Shown here piece after piece: positions 1 to 8,640 of a DNA stretch of 64,000 nt. Numbering within the stretch: position 1 is the stretch's first letter; every line of letters begins with the position of its first letter. This stretch comes from Variovorax boronicumulans. GTDB taxonomy: Bacteria; Pseudomonadota; Gammaproteobacteria; Burkholderiales; Burkholderiaceae_C. The stretch lies in the NCBI RefSeq assembly GCF_019352895.1, contig NZ_JAAAFX010000004.1, positions 1,573,286 through 1,637,285 on the forward strand, read 5' to 3'. Both the position numbers and the translations under genes were made by a program. The notes below the pieces were generated by a model that worked only from the letters and a program-made list of their open reading frames with translations, was not told where the DNA came from and made no database searches.

Positions 1-427
1 CGTTGATCGCGATGAACAGCAGCACCGCGATGTTGCCCAGGAAGCGCGACACCGCGCTGGTCTGCGCATTGCTCATCGGGTCGAAGAAGGCCGCGAAGTT
101 CAGCCCCATCTGCAGGCCCACCAGTTCGCCCGCGAGCTCGACCGAGGCGAACACCAGCCGCACCGCGAAGCCGATGGTCATGCCGATGCCCACCTGCTGG
201 ACCAGCGCGCCCAGGCCCGCGGTCGCATTGAGCGCCACCACCGGCTGCGTGGCCAGCGTGGCCTGCGCGCACAGCGCCACCATGAAGGCCAGGCCCACGC
301 GCGCGCGCACCGGGAAGGCGCGCGAGTTGAAGATCGGCGCGGTGGTGAACACGCCCAGCACGCGCAGGAAGGGCCACAGCACCGGCGTGACCCAGGCCAT
401 GAGCTGCGCTTCGGTAAAGGTCAGCAC
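1..427 (-). CDS. fliR: Flagellar export gate protein FliR (5' part; continues past base 1)
   Basis: FliR is an inner-membrane subunit of the flagellar type III export gate, working with FliP and FliQ. About 142 N-terminal residues are visible and the frame is still open at base 1. They contain the typical N-terminus (TFTEAQLMAWVTP), several hydrophobic segments and the conserved stretch around MGLNFAAFFDP. The start is set at a GTG at 427, which gives this N-terminus and lies 22 nt after the fliQ stop. No strong ribosome binding site is visible, so translation may depend on coupling to fliQ. It is the last gene seen in the fliLMNOPQR run. The family assignment is firm; the start is moderately sure. 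Confidence 0.9.
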   Translation of the reverse strand, partial: MLTFTEAQLMAWVTPVLWPFLRVLGVFTTAPIFNSRAFPVRARVGLAFMVALCAQATLATQPVVALNATAGLGALVQQVGIGMTIGFAVRLVFASVELAGELVGLQMGLNFAAFFDPMSNAQTSAVSRFLGNIAVLLFIAIN

Positions 428-449
428 GCGAAGCTGTCGCAGCGCAGGG

Positions 450-719
450 CTACAGCACCATCTGCGGGATGGACTCGATGGTGCGGCGGATGTAGTCGAC
501 CAGCGTGCCCAGCATCCACGGCCCGGCGATGGCGAACACCACCACCGCCGCGATGAGCTTGGGCACGAAGGCCAGCGTGGCCTCGTTGATCTGCGTGATC
601 GCCTGGAAGATGCTCACCACCAGGCCCACCGCGAGCACGGCCAGCAGCACCGGCATCGAGACCATCAACAGAATGACGAGCGCGTCGCGCCCCATCGTGA
701 GAACCATCTCTGCATTCAT
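450..719 (-). CDS. fliQ: Flagellar export gate protein FliQ
   Basis: FliQ is a small two-helix membrane subunit of the flagellar type III export gate. The 89-residue product matches the family's usual length. It has two hydrophobic segments (about residues 13-35 and 51-72) joined by the conserved loop QAITQINEATLAFVPK. It lies between fliP (13 nt gap) and fliR (22 nt gap), the order normal for fliPQR. Nothing unusual is seen. Confidence 0.97.
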   Translation of the reverse strand: MNAEMVLTMGRDALVILLMVSMPVLLAVLAVGLVVSIFQAITQINEATLAFVPKLIAAVVVFAIAGPWMLGTLVDYIRRTIESIPQMVL

Positions 720-732
720 GGCGGCAGTCTCC

Positions 733-1485
733 TCAAATCGCGAAGCTGGCGGCCAGCGAGCCGATCAGCAGGTTCCAGCCGTCGGCCAGCACGAACAGCA
801 TGAGCTTGAACGGCAGCGCCACCAGCACCGGTGACAGCATCATCATGCCCAGCGACATCAGCACGCTCGACACCACGATGTCGATCACCAGGAAGGGGAT
901 GAAGATCATGAAGCCGATCTGGAAGGCCGACTTCAGTTCGCTGGTGGCGAAGGCCGGGATCAGCACGCGCATCGGCGCGGTCTCGGCCGTCACGTCGGCG
1001 GGCAGCCGGGCCAGCCGCGCGAACAGCGCGAAGTCCGACTGGCGCGTCTGCTTCAACATGAACTGGCGCATCGGCACCTCGGCCTTGGCCACCGCGGCCT
1101 CGAAGCCCAGCGTGTTCTCGGTGTAGGGCTTGTAGGCCTCGTTGTAGACGCGGTCGAGCGTCGGCCCCATGACGAACAGCGTGAGGAACAGCGACAGGCC
1201 GATCACCACCTGGTTGGGCGGTGCCGACTGCGTGCCCAGCGCCTGGCGCAGCAGCGACAGCACGATCACGATGCGCGTGAAGCCCGTCATCATCAGCAGG
1301 ATGGCCGGCAGGAAGGACAGCGCGGTGAAGAACAACAGCGTCTGCACCGGCACCGAGAAACTGGTGCCACCCGCGCCCTGGCCGATCAGCAGCGGCAGCT
1401 GGCCGCCCGCGGCCTCCTGCGCCTGCGCCGGCAGCGCGACGACGGCCAGCGCCAGCAGCGCGGCGCCCGGGAACCTACTGGACAT
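733..1485 (-). CDS. fliP: Flagellar export gate protein FliP
   Basis: FliP forms the core of the flagellar type III export gate in the inner membrane. The product is 250 residues from the ATG at 1485. Residues 1-22 form a cleavable signal peptide ending AQA, followed by about four membrane helices and the conserved FliP core (FMLKQTRQSDFALFA, and IPAFATSELKSAFQIGF). An ATG 33 nt upstream would add an arginine-rich extension with no family support, so the inner start is preferred. The chosen start overlaps the end of fliO by 11 nt, which suggests translational coupling. Confidence 0.96.
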   Translation of the reverse strand: MSSRFPGAALLALAVVALPAQAQEAAGGQLPLLIGQGAGGTSFSVPVQTLLFFTALSFLPAILLMMTGFTRIVIVLSLLRQALGTQSAPPNQVVIGLSLFLTLFVMGPTLDRVYNEAYKPYTENTLGFEAAVAKAEVPMRQFMLKQTRQSDFALFARLARLPADVTAETAPMRVLIPAFATSELKSAFQIGFMIFIPFLVIDIVVSSVLMSLGMMMLSPVLVALPFKLMLFVLADGWNLLIGSLAASFAI

Positions 1486-1762
1486 TCGCCACCGCGCCTT
1501 TCGCGACCGGCAGCGCATGCAGGCAGGTGATGGACTGGCCCGTCACGCCCAGCACGAGCCAGGTGCGCGCATCCTCGGGCCCGACCTCGACCGTGACCAC
1601 GCGCTGCTGCGGCCCGACCGCGACCGCCGAGACCAGCTTCGAGGCCGTGCCCGATGGGCCGCCCTGCTGCAGGCCGCGGCGCTGCTGGTAGCGCTTGAGC
1701 AGGAACGGCATCGAGAGGATGGCCGCGACGAAAAGAACGACGGTGACGAGACTCTGTGTCAT
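1475..1762 (-). CDS. fliO: Flagellar assembly protein FliO
   Basis: FliO is a small single-pass membrane protein that helps assemble the FliP ring of the export gate. The product is 95 residues from the ATG at 1762. One N-terminal membrane segment (about residues 5-20) is followed by a cytoplasmic beta-rich domain ending near GVTGQSITCLHALP. A TTG at 1780, overlapping the fliN stop, would add six residues. The ATG is preferred because MTQSLV leads directly into the membrane segment. FliO diverges quickly between species, so the call rests on length, topology and its place between fliN and fliP. Confidence 0.9.
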   Translation of the reverse strand: MTQSLVTVVLFVAAILSMPFLLKRYQQRRGLQQGGPSGTASKLVSAVAVGPQQRVVTVEVGPEDARTWLVLGVTGQSITCLHALPVAKGAVANVQ

Positions 1763-1776
1763 GGACGCCTGTGCGA

Positions 1777-2148
1777 TCAAGCGCGGTGCACGCGGCGCAG
1801 CCGCTCCGACGGCGTGACGACGTCGGTCAGGCGGATGCCGAACTTGTTGTTGACCACCACCACCTCGCCCTGCGCGACCAGGTAGCCGTTGACCAGCACG
1901 TCCATGGGTTCGCCGGCCAGCGTGTCGAGCTCGACGATCGAGCCTTGGCCCAGTTGCAGCACGTGCTTGATCGACACCTTCTTGCGGCCCAGCTCCACGG
2001 TGAGCTGCACCGGGATGTCGAGCACGCGCTGGATGTCCTGCAGCGGCGCCTGCGCGTCGGCCGCGACGGTGCTGCCGGCACCGTCCAGCGCCTCGGCCCA
2101 GCCGGCCTCGCCGGAAGAAGAAGGGATGCTTTGCTGTTCAACGGTCAT
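1777..2148 (-). CDS. fliN: Flagellar motor switch protein FliN
   Basis: FliN is the most abundant C-ring protein. It acts in rotation switching and docks the FliH-FliI export ATPase complex. The 123-residue product has a variable N-terminal 40 residues followed by the SpoA domain, with the hallmark LDIPVQLTVELGRKK and the end NNKFGIRLTDVV. The ATG at 2148 is preceded by a clear GGAGG at a good distance and overlaps the fliM stop by 11 nt. Upstream in-frame starts would add a stretch unlike FliN. Confidence 0.97.
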   Translation of the reverse strand: MTVEQQSIPSSSGEAGWAEALDGAGSTVAADAQAPLQDIQRVLDIPVQLTVELGRKKVSIKHVLQLGQGSIVELDTLAGEPMDVLVNGYLVAQGEVVVVNNKFGIRLTDVVTPSERLRRVHRA

Positions 2149-3121
2149 GGGAACCTCCAAGCCAGTGCGGGTCGTCCCCGCGCAGGCATTCATCGATGCG
2201 CAGCGCATAGCGCGTGTTGTGGGTGCCGTAGTGGCAGGCGAAGACGGGCGTGCCGTCGACCGCGGCGACGACGCGCGTCGGCCGGTCGAACTGGATGAAG
2301 TCGCCGGCCTTCATCGCCAGCAGTTGCGAGACGGTGAGCTCGGGCTGCGCGAACTCGGCCACCAGCGTGACCTCGGCCGATTGGATCTCGCGCGTGAGCG
2401 CCGTGACCCAGCGCCGGTCCTCGGCCATCGCCTGGGCCTGCTGCGCGCCGTAGAGCACGTCGCGGATCGGGTCCAGCGCGCCGTAGGGCAGGCAGATGCG
2501 CACCGCACCCTCGAAGTCGCCGACCGCGATCTTCAGCGTGGTCACCACCACCTTGTCGGCCGGTGCCGCCACGTTGACGAACTGCAGGTGCGTCTCGCTG
2601 CGCACATGCGCGAGCTCGAGCGGATAGATCTCTTTCCAGGCCTTGTTGTATTCGGTGCAGACGATGCCCAGCAGGCGCTGGATCACACGCTGTTCGGTGG
2701 GCGAGAAATCGCGGCCTTCCATCGGCGCCTGCAGCGTGCAGGCGCCGCCGTAGAGCGCATCCACCAGCACCGAGATCAGCGTGGCGTCGCACACCACCAG
2801 GCCGTGGCCGCGCAGCGGCTGCAGCGACACCACGTTGAAGTTGGTCGGCAGCGCCAGCGAAGCCAGGAAGTCGGTGTAGCTCTGCACCTCGACCGGCGCG
2901 ATCGCAATCTCGGTGCTGCGGCGCACCAGCTGGAACACGCCCACGCGCAGGTGCCGCAGGAAGCGCTCGTTCACGATGTCCAGCGTGGGCATCGGGCGGC
3001 GCACCAGGCGGTCGGCCGCGGCCAGGTCGTAGGCACGCGCGGCCGCCTCGGCCATGCGCGCCACCGGGTCGGCCGGCGTGGCGCCGGTCGCTGCGTCGTC
3101 GATGGCGGGGTCGGTGCTCAT
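2138..3121 (-). CDS. fliM: Flagellar motor switch protein FliM
   Basis: FliM links FliG to FliN in the C ring and normally receives CheY-phosphate at its N-terminus. The 327-residue product has a CheC-like middle domain (GRDFSPTEQRVIQRLL is typical) and a C-terminal SpoA domain (AEVTLVAEFAQPELTVSQLL). Two features are unusual. The N-terminus lacks the LSQxEIDALL-type CheY-binding motif, having only an Ala/Asp-rich stretch. The normally conserved GGxG of the FliG-binding loop reads GGAC. The ATG overlaps the fliL stop as ATGA, which fixes the start. The identity is firm from the domains and gene order; chemotactic coupling is uncertain. Confidence 0.95.
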   Translation of the reverse strand: MSTDPAIDDAATGATPADPVARMAEAAARAYDLAAADRLVRRPMPTLDIVNERFLRHLRVGVFQLVRRSTEIAIAPVEVQSYTDFLASLALPTNFNVVSLQPLRGHGLVVCDATLISVLVDALYGGACTLQAPMEGRDFSPTEQRVIQRLLGIVCTEYNKAWKEIYPLELAHVRSETHLQFVNVAAPADKVVVTTLKIAVGDFEGAVRICLPYGALDPIRDVLYGAQQAQAMAEDRRWVTALTREIQSAEVTLVAEFAQPELTVSQLLAMKAGDFIQFDRPTRVVAAVDGTPVFACHYGTHNTRYALRIDECLRGDDPHWLGGSHDR

Positions 3122-3684
3122 TGCACGATGAAGCTGGAGAACAGCACGGCCTGCACCGGGCCCTGTGCGCTTTTCTTGCGGCGCACCGGCGCGTCCTCGT
3201 CGCCCTTGGCCGGCTTGGGCGGCTCGATGTCGTATCCCAGCAGGCGCGAGACCTCGACCTGGATGTCGGTGGCGAGCTTTTCCTTGCCGTCGCGCTTGAG
3301 CAGCTCTTCGGACGTGCGCTGCGAGACCATCATCAGCACGCCGTTGCGGATCTTCGGCATCAGCTGCTTGATCTGCTCGGCCGCCTTGTCGTTCTGGAGC
3401 TCGAGCGTGATGCCGACCTGCGCCACGCGGTCGCCACCGCCGTCGGCCAGGTTGAACACCATGTTGTCCAGCGCCAGGTAGCTCGATGCGGCGGCCTTGG
3501 GCGTCTCGGCCACGGCCTCTTCCTCATGGGCCGGTGCGTGCGCCTTCTTGTTGTTGAGGAAGAACCAGGTGCCGCCGGCCCCGCTGACGAGCAGCAGCAC
3601 GCCGGCGAGCCCCAGCAGCAGGGGCTTCATCTTGCCCTTGGGCTTGTCGGTGGCCGGCGCGGATTCGGCAGCTTTGGCGGACAC
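3118..3684 (-). CDS. fliL: Flagellar basal body-associated protein FliL
   Basis: FliL is a single-pass inner-membrane protein that surrounds the stator and affects torque. The 188-residue product has a charged N-terminal tail, one membrane segment (about residues 21-43) and a periplasmic domain ending FSSFIVQ, as in the family. The GTG at 3684 is preceded by AAGGAA at ideal spacing. An ATG at 3753 in the same frame has no ribosome binding site. It heads the fliLMNOPQR run. Upstream (3759-3768) lies a 10-mer also found before fliF, possibly part of a promoter. Confidence 0.93.
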   Translation of the reverse strand: MSAKAAESAPATDKPKGKMKPLLLGLAGVLLLVSGAGGTWFFLNNKKAHAPAHEEEAVAETPKAAASSYLALDNMVFNLADGGGDRVAQVGITLELQNDKAAEQIKQLMPKIRNGVLMMVSQRTSEELLKRDGKEKLATDIQVEVSRLLGYDIEPPKPAKGDEDAPVRRKKSAQGPVQAVLFSSFIVQ

Positions 3685-3827
3685 GGGCGTTCCTTGCGTC
3701 GTTCGTTGGGATTCGGAAGGCACAGCGTCCGGCGCGCCGGATGCGCTGTGCATGCGGTCGATTATTCGATCGGCACGGCGAAGCGAAGCCCGGGAAAAGC
3801 GGCGCAAAAGCCGCGCTTATGGCGGCC

Positions 3828-5060
3828 TCAAACGTAGAGGTCGAGGGGGCGGCTGCCGTCGGCGCGCAATGCCATGACCCGGGGCCGCACCTCGACCGCA
3901 TCGACCGCGCCGGCCGAGGCCCGGCCCGCGCCAGGCGGCCGCGCGGGCGGCCCGCCCTGCCCCTGCGGGTCGCGGGCCTGGCTGCCGACCGAGGCCTGCG
4001 ACAGCAGCAGGCCTTCGTTGCCGAACATCTGCTTGAGCTCGGGCAGGGCCTGCGTGAGCATCTGGCGCGCCTCGGGCTGGTCGCTGCGGAACACCACCTG
4101 CGCCTCGTTGCCCTGCAGCTTCACGCTCACCGACACCGGCCGGCCGTCGAGCGCCATGCTGAGTTCGGCGCCCTGCGTCTTTTGCGCCATCCACCAGCTC
4201 ACCTGCTCGGTCATGCGTTCGGCCAGGCCCGGATGGCCCAGCGACGCACCGGCGGAAGCGGCATCGACCGGCGCCATGAAGGGCGACGGGGCCGACGCAT
4301 CACTGCCTGCGACGGACGACGGCCCGGTGCCGGCGACCGGGCCGGCCGCAGCGGCAGCCCGCTCCCATCGGCGCGGCAGGCCCTGGGCCTCGGCCGAGAG
4401 CAGTCCCAGGCCCGTGCCGGGCAGCGCCTGCAGTTCGGCGCCCGGGTGCTGCGCCAGCGCCGTGAGCGTCTGGCGCGCAGGGGGCTCGGCCGCCGCTGCC
4501 GCGTCGCGCTGGACGATGCGTTGCTGTTGCAGCAGCAGCGCGTTGGCCGGGGTTGCCGTGGGCCCGTCGGCTGCGGTGGCTGGCGCGGGAGGCACGCCGG
4601 GCGTTGCGGCATCGTGGGCCGCCAGGGGCTGCGCCGACGGCGCCGTGCGCGCGCTCACGCTGCTTTCGGCCGTGCCCACGGACCCGACGCCGCGTGCAGC
4701 GGTTGGTCCCGGCGCGGCCACCGGCACGACCACCGGCACGAGGGCCGGCAGGCGCGGCACGCCGCCGCTCTGGGCCAGCCACGCGGCGTCGCCGGTCGGC
4801 GCGTCCACCGCGACGCCGAGCGCTGGGGCCGTCGCGGCCTCGGTCGCCGCCTGCTCCTTGTCCTTTGCGGGCGTGGTGGCGTCGGCAGCGGTGCCGGTCC
4901 CAGCCTCGGCCTCCTGCCCCGCCGTGGACGGCGCCTCGCGCTCGCAGGCGGCCAGCGCGGCACCGAAGCCCGCGCCATCGGCGGCCTCGGCCGACGATCG
5001 CCCGCGTGCAGAGGCCGGAGCCGCCGTCGGCGCGGGGGCGCGAAGTCCTTCGACCGCCAT
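3828..5060 (-). CDS. fliK: Flagellar hook-length control protein FliK
   Basis: FliK measures hook length and switches export specificity from hook to filament proteins. The product is 410 residues from the ATG at 5060. The first 280 are Ala/Pro/Thr-rich and of low complexity, as expected for the ruler region. The conserved C-terminal FliK domain contains the ELSMALDGRPVSVSVKLQGN region and a leucine-rich LPELKQMFGNEGL. The ATG shares one base with the fliJ stop (TGATG), which supports the start and coupled translation. The N-terminal part is too biased in composition to align by eye. Confidence 0.92.
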   Translation of the reverse strand: MAVEGLRAPAPTAAPASARGRSSAEAADGAGFGAALAACEREAPSTAGQEAEAGTGTAADATTPAKDKEQAATEAATAPALGVAVDAPTGDAAWLAQSGGVPRLPALVPVVVPVAAPGPTAARGVGSVGTAESSVSARTAPSAQPLAAHDAATPGVPPAPATAADGPTATPANALLLQQQRIVQRDAAAAAEPPARQTLTALAQHPGAELQALPGTGLGLLSAEAQGLPRRWERAAAAAGPVAGTGPSSVAGSDASAPSPFMAPVDAASAGASLGHPGLAERMTEQVSWWMAQKTQGAELSMALDGRPVSVSVKLQGNEAQVVFRSDQPEARQMLTQALPELKQMFGNEGLLLSQASVGSQARDPQGQGGPPARPPGAGRASAGAVDAVEVRPRVMALRADGSRPLDLYV

Positions 5061-5521
5061 CAGAGCAGCCCGCCCAGCGGGTTGCCGTGGCGCCGGCTGT
5101 ACTGCAGCGCGGCACGCTCGTCGGATTGCTTCTGCTCGCGACGCTCCAGCGTGATCTGCTCGCTGCGCTGGCGCGTCGCATGCAGCTGGCGCAGGCTTTC
5201 CAGCCTCGCTTCGGCCGCGCGCAGCGTGACCGAGACGCGTTCGACCTGGCGCCCATGGTCGGCCACGATGCCGGTCTGCAGGCCGATGGCATGCGTGAGG
5301 CGTGCCATGAACTGGTAGTGGTGCCGCATGATCTCGGGCATGCAGTTCGCCTGCTGGCGCGCCCAGCGCTCGGTGCATTCGGTGGCATAGCTCTCGAGCT
5401 GGTCGAGCTGCTGCTTGGCGGCGGTCCAGCCCTGCAGCGCCTGCGCCACGCCCTGGGCCGCGGCATCGCGCCGATCGCGCGCCTGCGTCATCGCCAGCTC
5501 CAATCCATTCATCCCGGACAT
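5060..5521 (-). CDS. fliJ: Flagellar export chaperone FliJ
   Basis: FliJ is a small coiled-coil protein that forms the central stalk of the FliHI export ATPase. The 153-residue product is almost all helical, with heptad-like Leu/Gln/Arg patterns and no hydrophobic core domain, which is the family's form. AAGGAG sits at proper spacing before the ATG at 5521. It lies 34 nt after fliI and is coupled to fliK. Sequence conservation in FliJ is low, so the gene order adds most of the certainty. Confidence 0.92.
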   Translation of the reverse strand: MSGMNGLELAMTQARDRRDAAAQGVAQALQGWTAAKQQLDQLESYATECTERWARQQANCMPEIMRHHYQFMARLTHAIGLQTGIVADHGRQVERVSVTLRAAEARLESLRQLHATRQRSEQITLERREQKQSDERAALQYSRRHGNPLGGLL

Positions 5522-5555
5522 ACGGACTCCTTGGTGTGCGCGTGGGGTGGGGGTC

Positions 5556-6947
5556 TCATGTCAACGCCCAGGCCATGCTGTCGACGCTGTGCGCGAAGGC
5601 GGCGCCCTCGTGCATGTTCTGCTGCAGGAAGGCGCTCATGGCCGGCTGCAGCCGGATCGCCTCGTCGAGCGCCGGGTCGCTGCCGGGCACGTACACACCC
5701 AGGCGCACCAGGTCGCGGCTCTTGCGGTAGCGCGAATAGATGGCGCGGAACTGCCGGGCTGCATCGAGGTGCGCGGGCGCGACCACGTTGTGCATCACGC
5801 GCGAGGCCGACTGCTCGATATCGATGGCGGGGAAATGCGCCTCCTCGGCCAGCCCGCGCGACAGCACGATGTGGCCGTCGAGGATCGCGCGCGCCGCATC
5901 GGCGATCGGGTCCTGCTGGTCGTCGCCCTCGGACAGCACGGTGTAGAAGGCGGTGATCGAGCCCACGCCGTGCAGGCCGTTGCCGCTGCGCTCGACCAGC
6001 TGCGGCAGCTTGGCGAAGCACGAAGGCGGGTAGCCCTTGGTGGCCGGCGGCTCGCCGATGGCCAGCGCGATCTCGCGCTGCGCCATCGCATAGCGAGTGA
6101 GCGAATCCATCAGCAGCAGCACATGCTGCCCCTTGTCGCGGAAGTGTTCGGCGATCGCGGTCGCATAGGCGGCGCCCTGCATCCGCAGCAGCGGCGGCGC
6201 ATCGGCCGGCGCGGCCACCACGACCGAGCGGGCACGGCCCTCCTCGCCCAGGATGTCCTCGATGAATTCCTTGACCTCGCGGCCGCGCTCGCCGATCAGG
6301 CCGACCACGATCACGTCGGCCTCGGTGTAGCGGGCCATCATGCCCAGCAGCACGCTCTTGCCCACGCCCGAGCCCGCGAACAGGCCGATGCGCTGGCCGC
6401 GGCCCACGGTGAGCAGCGCGTTGATGGCGCGCACGCCGGTGTCCAGCGGTTCGCGCACCGGGTCGCGGTCCATCGCGTTGATCGGCTGGCGGTCCAGCGG
6501 CTCGGCCGTCACGTCGTTCATCGGACCCTGGTGGTCGAGCGGGTGGCCTTGCGGGTCGACCACCCGGCCCAGCAGGCCCTGGCCCAGCGGCAGCCGCAGG
6601 GCGCCCATGCGCATCGAGACCTCGCGTTCGGGCTCGCCCAGGCGCGGCACCGGCACATAGGGCGCCGCCGGCGTCACGCTGGCGCCGCTCGACAGGCCGT
6701 GCACGTCGCCCGCGGGCATCAGGAAGGCGCGGTCGCTGGCGAAGCCCACCACTTCGGCCAGCACCGGCGGCTGCGCGCCCATGCGCACCAGGCACTGCGA
6801 GCCGACCGGCGAACGGATGCCCGTGGCCTCGAGCACCAGGCCGGCCAGCCGCGTGAGCGTGCCCTGCACCTCGAGCCCGGGCGCCTGCTCGACGCGCGCA
6901 CGCGCATCGGTCATGAAGCGTTGCCAGGCGGCGCGTTCAGGCGGCAT
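5556..6947 (-). CDS. fliI: Flagellum-specific ATPase FliI
   Basis: FliI is the cytoplasmic ATPase of flagellar type III export, related to the F1 beta subunit. The 463-residue product shows the P-loop AGSGVGKS, the Walker B stretch [12 protein letters not shown], and the [12 protein letters not shown] and [15 protein letters not shown] motifs. The ATG at 6947 overlaps the fliH stop by 11 nt, as at fliM-fliN and fliO-fliP. An inner ATG at 6914 is possible but would cut into the N-terminal FliH-binding helix. Confidence 0.97.
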   Translation of the reverse strand: MPPERAAWQRFMTDARARVEQAPGLEVQGTLTRLAGLVLEATGIRSPVGSQCLVRMGAQPPVLAEVVGFASDRAFLMPAGDVHGLSSGASVTPAAPYVPVPRLGEPEREVSMRMGALRLPLGQGLLGRVVDPQGHPLDHQGPMNDVTAEPLDRQPINAMDRDPVREPLDTGVRAINALLTVGRGQRIGLFAGSGVGKSVLLGMMARYTEADVIVVGLIGERGREVKEFIEDILGEEGRARSVVVAAPADAPPLLRMQGAAYATAIAEHFRDKGQHVLLLMDSLTRYAMAQREIALAIGEPPATKGYPPSCFAKLPQLVERSGNGLHGVGSITAFYTVLSEGDDQQDPIADAARAILDGHIVLSRGLAEEAHFPAIDIEQSASRVMHNVVAPAHLDAARQFRAIYSRYRKSRDLVRLGVYVPGSDPALDEAIRLQPAMSAFLQQNMHEGAAFAHSVDSMAWALT

Positions 6948-7623
6948 GCGAATCGTCCCCGGCCATCTCGGGCAAGGCCGGCGTCTCGTGCCACGGCATC
7001 GCCAGCCCCAGGCTCGCGACCGCACGCGACCAGCGCGTGGCCACGCCGCCATCGACCACCGCACCCGCCGACTCGACGCGGCAGTCGCCGGCCGTCACCG
7101 AGGCGTCGGAGACCACCGTCATGGCCTGGCCCGCGAACTCGGCGCGCAGGTGCGCATCGAGCGCCTCGAAGTCGGGCGGCGCCAGGCGCACGCAGGCGCT
7201 CCTGCCGTCGGCGCGCAGCAACGCGATCGCCTCGCGTACCACGGGCTCGAGCGCCAGCGGCTGCGTCGCGAGTTCGTGGCGCAGCACCTGGCGCGCGAGC
7301 GCACAGGCGATCTCCAGCGTGCCGCGCGCGATGTCCTGCTGCGCATCGGCCAAGCCGGCCTCGGCTGCGGCCAGCAGCGCGGCCAGCCGTTGCGCGGTGT
7401 CCAGGCCCTGCGTGGCGACGTAGGCCTCCATCTCGCCACGCGCCTGGGCCAGGGCTTCGGCCCGCCCGGCCGCATGGCCTTCGGCAAAGCCTTGCGCCTT
7501 CGCCTCGCTGAGGGCGGCCGGGTCGGCGATGCCGCCCTGCGGCTCGCCCGTGGGGCCGACGGTGGCGAACTGCCAGCGCGAGAAGCCGGCGATGTCCTCG
7601 CTGGGGATGAAGGTGCCGCGCAT
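6937..7623 (-). CDS. fliH: Flagellar assembly protein FliH
   Basis: FliH dimerises, holds FliI inactive in the cytoplasm and anchors it to FliN at the C ring. The 228-residue product starts with the family-like [17 protein letters not shown] and has a long Ala/Glu-rich helical middle with small-residue repeats. Its C-terminal domain resembles the F-type ATPase delta subunit ([16 protein letters not shown]). It lies 12 nt after fliG and overlaps fliI by 11 nt. Confidence 0.94.
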   Translation of the reverse strand: MRGTFIPSEDIAGFSRWQFATVGPTGEPQGGIADPAALSEAKAQGFAEGHAAGRAEALAQARGEMEAYVATQGLDTAQRLAALLAAAEAGLADAQQDIARGTLEIACALARQVLRHELATQPLALEPVVREAIALLRADGRSACVRLAPPDFEALDAHLRAEFAGQAMTVVSDASVTAGDCRVESAGAVVDGGVATRWSRAVASLGLAMPWHETPALPEMAGDDSHAA

Positions 7624-7635
7624 CGCCTGCCTTCT

Positions 7636-8637
7636 CTAGACGAAACCGCCGTCGGCGCCGCCGCCCAGCACGATCTGGCCTTCGTCGGCCAGGCGTCGCA
7701 CGGCCTTGAGGATTTCCTTCTGCTGCGCCTCGACCTCCGACAGCCGCAGCGGGCCGCGCGACTCGAGGTCTTCGCGCAGGGCCTCGGCCGCGCGCGAGGA
7801 CATGTTGGCCAGGAACTTGTCGCGCAGCGCCGGGGCCGCGCCCTTGAGCGCGACGATCAGCGTCTCCGAAGCCACTTCCTTGAGCACCAGCTGCAGCGAC
7901 TTGTTGTCCAGCTTCATGACGTCGTCGAAGACGAACATCAGGTCGGCGATCTGCTGCGCCAGGTCGGGGTCGTGCGCGCGGATCGCGTCGATGGCCCGGG
8001 TGTCGATGCCCGCACCCAGCATGTTGATCATGCCGGCCGCGGTCTTGGCGCCGCCCAGCGAGGCCTTGCGGATCTTGGCGCCACCCTGCAGCACGCGGAA
8101 CATCACCTCGTTGAGGTCTTCCAGCGCCGCGGGCTGGATGCCCTCGAGCGTGGCCACGCGCAGCAGCACCTCGGCGCGCTGCGACTCGGGCAGCTGCACC
8201 AGGATGGCCGAGGCATGCTCGGGCTCCAGGTGCACCAGGATGGCCGCGACGATCTGCGGGTGCTCGACCTTGAGCACCTCGGCCACCGAGGGCGCGTCCA
8301 TCCACTTGAGGTTCTCGATGCCGCTCAGGTCGGGCGCCTGCAGGATGCGGTCGACCAGGATCGTGGCCTTCTCGTGGCCCAGCGCGTGCTGCATGATCGA
8401 GCGCACGTAGTCGCCGGTGTCGGCTGCGAACAGGCTCTGGCCGGCGGTCGCGGAGATGAAGCGGTCGGCCACCTCGCCCAGCCGTTCGCGCGAGACGGCG
8501 CGGGTCTTGGCGATGGTCTCGCCGATCTTCTGCACCTCGCGCGGCGAGAGATGGCGCAGCACCTGGCCGGCTTCCTCTTCGCCGAGCGACATCAGCAGGA
8601 TCGCCGCGTCGTTGAGTCCTTGTTCGTCCATGGCCAC
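7636..8637 (-). CDS. fliG: Flagellar motor switch protein FliG
   Basis: FliG is the rotor protein that meets MotA and generates torque. It sits on the MS ring by its N-terminus. The 333-residue product has the three-domain FliG pattern, including the MotA-facing C-terminal stretch FVFDDVMKLDNKSLQLVLKE with the conserved charged residues. The GTG at 8637 has GGAG eight bases upstream, whereas the ATG two codons later is too far from it, so GTG is chosen. fliF ends 3 nt before it, which indicates tight coupling. Confidence 0.97.
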   Translation of the reverse strand: MAMDEQGLNDAAILLMSLGEEEAGQVLRHLSPREVQKIGETIAKTRAVSRERLGEVADRFISATAGQSLFAADTGDYVRSIMQHALGHEKATILVDRILQAPDLSGIENLKWMDAPSVAEVLKVEHPQIVAAILVHLEPEHASAILVQLPESQRAEVLLRVATLEGIQPAALEDLNEVMFRVLQGGAKIRKASLGGAKTAAGMINMLGAGIDTRAIDAIRAHDPDLAQQIADLMFVFDDVMKLDNKSLQLVLKEVASETLIVALKGAAPALRDKFLANMSSRAAEALREDLESRGPLRLSEVEAQQKEILKAVRRLADEGQIVLGGGADGGFV

Positions 8638-8640
8638 GGG

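Noticed and set aside
3685..3753. Longer FliL starting at the ATG at 3753
   Set aside because: It has no ribosome binding site and a non-typical N-terminus. The GTG at 3684 has AAGGAA at ideal spacing.
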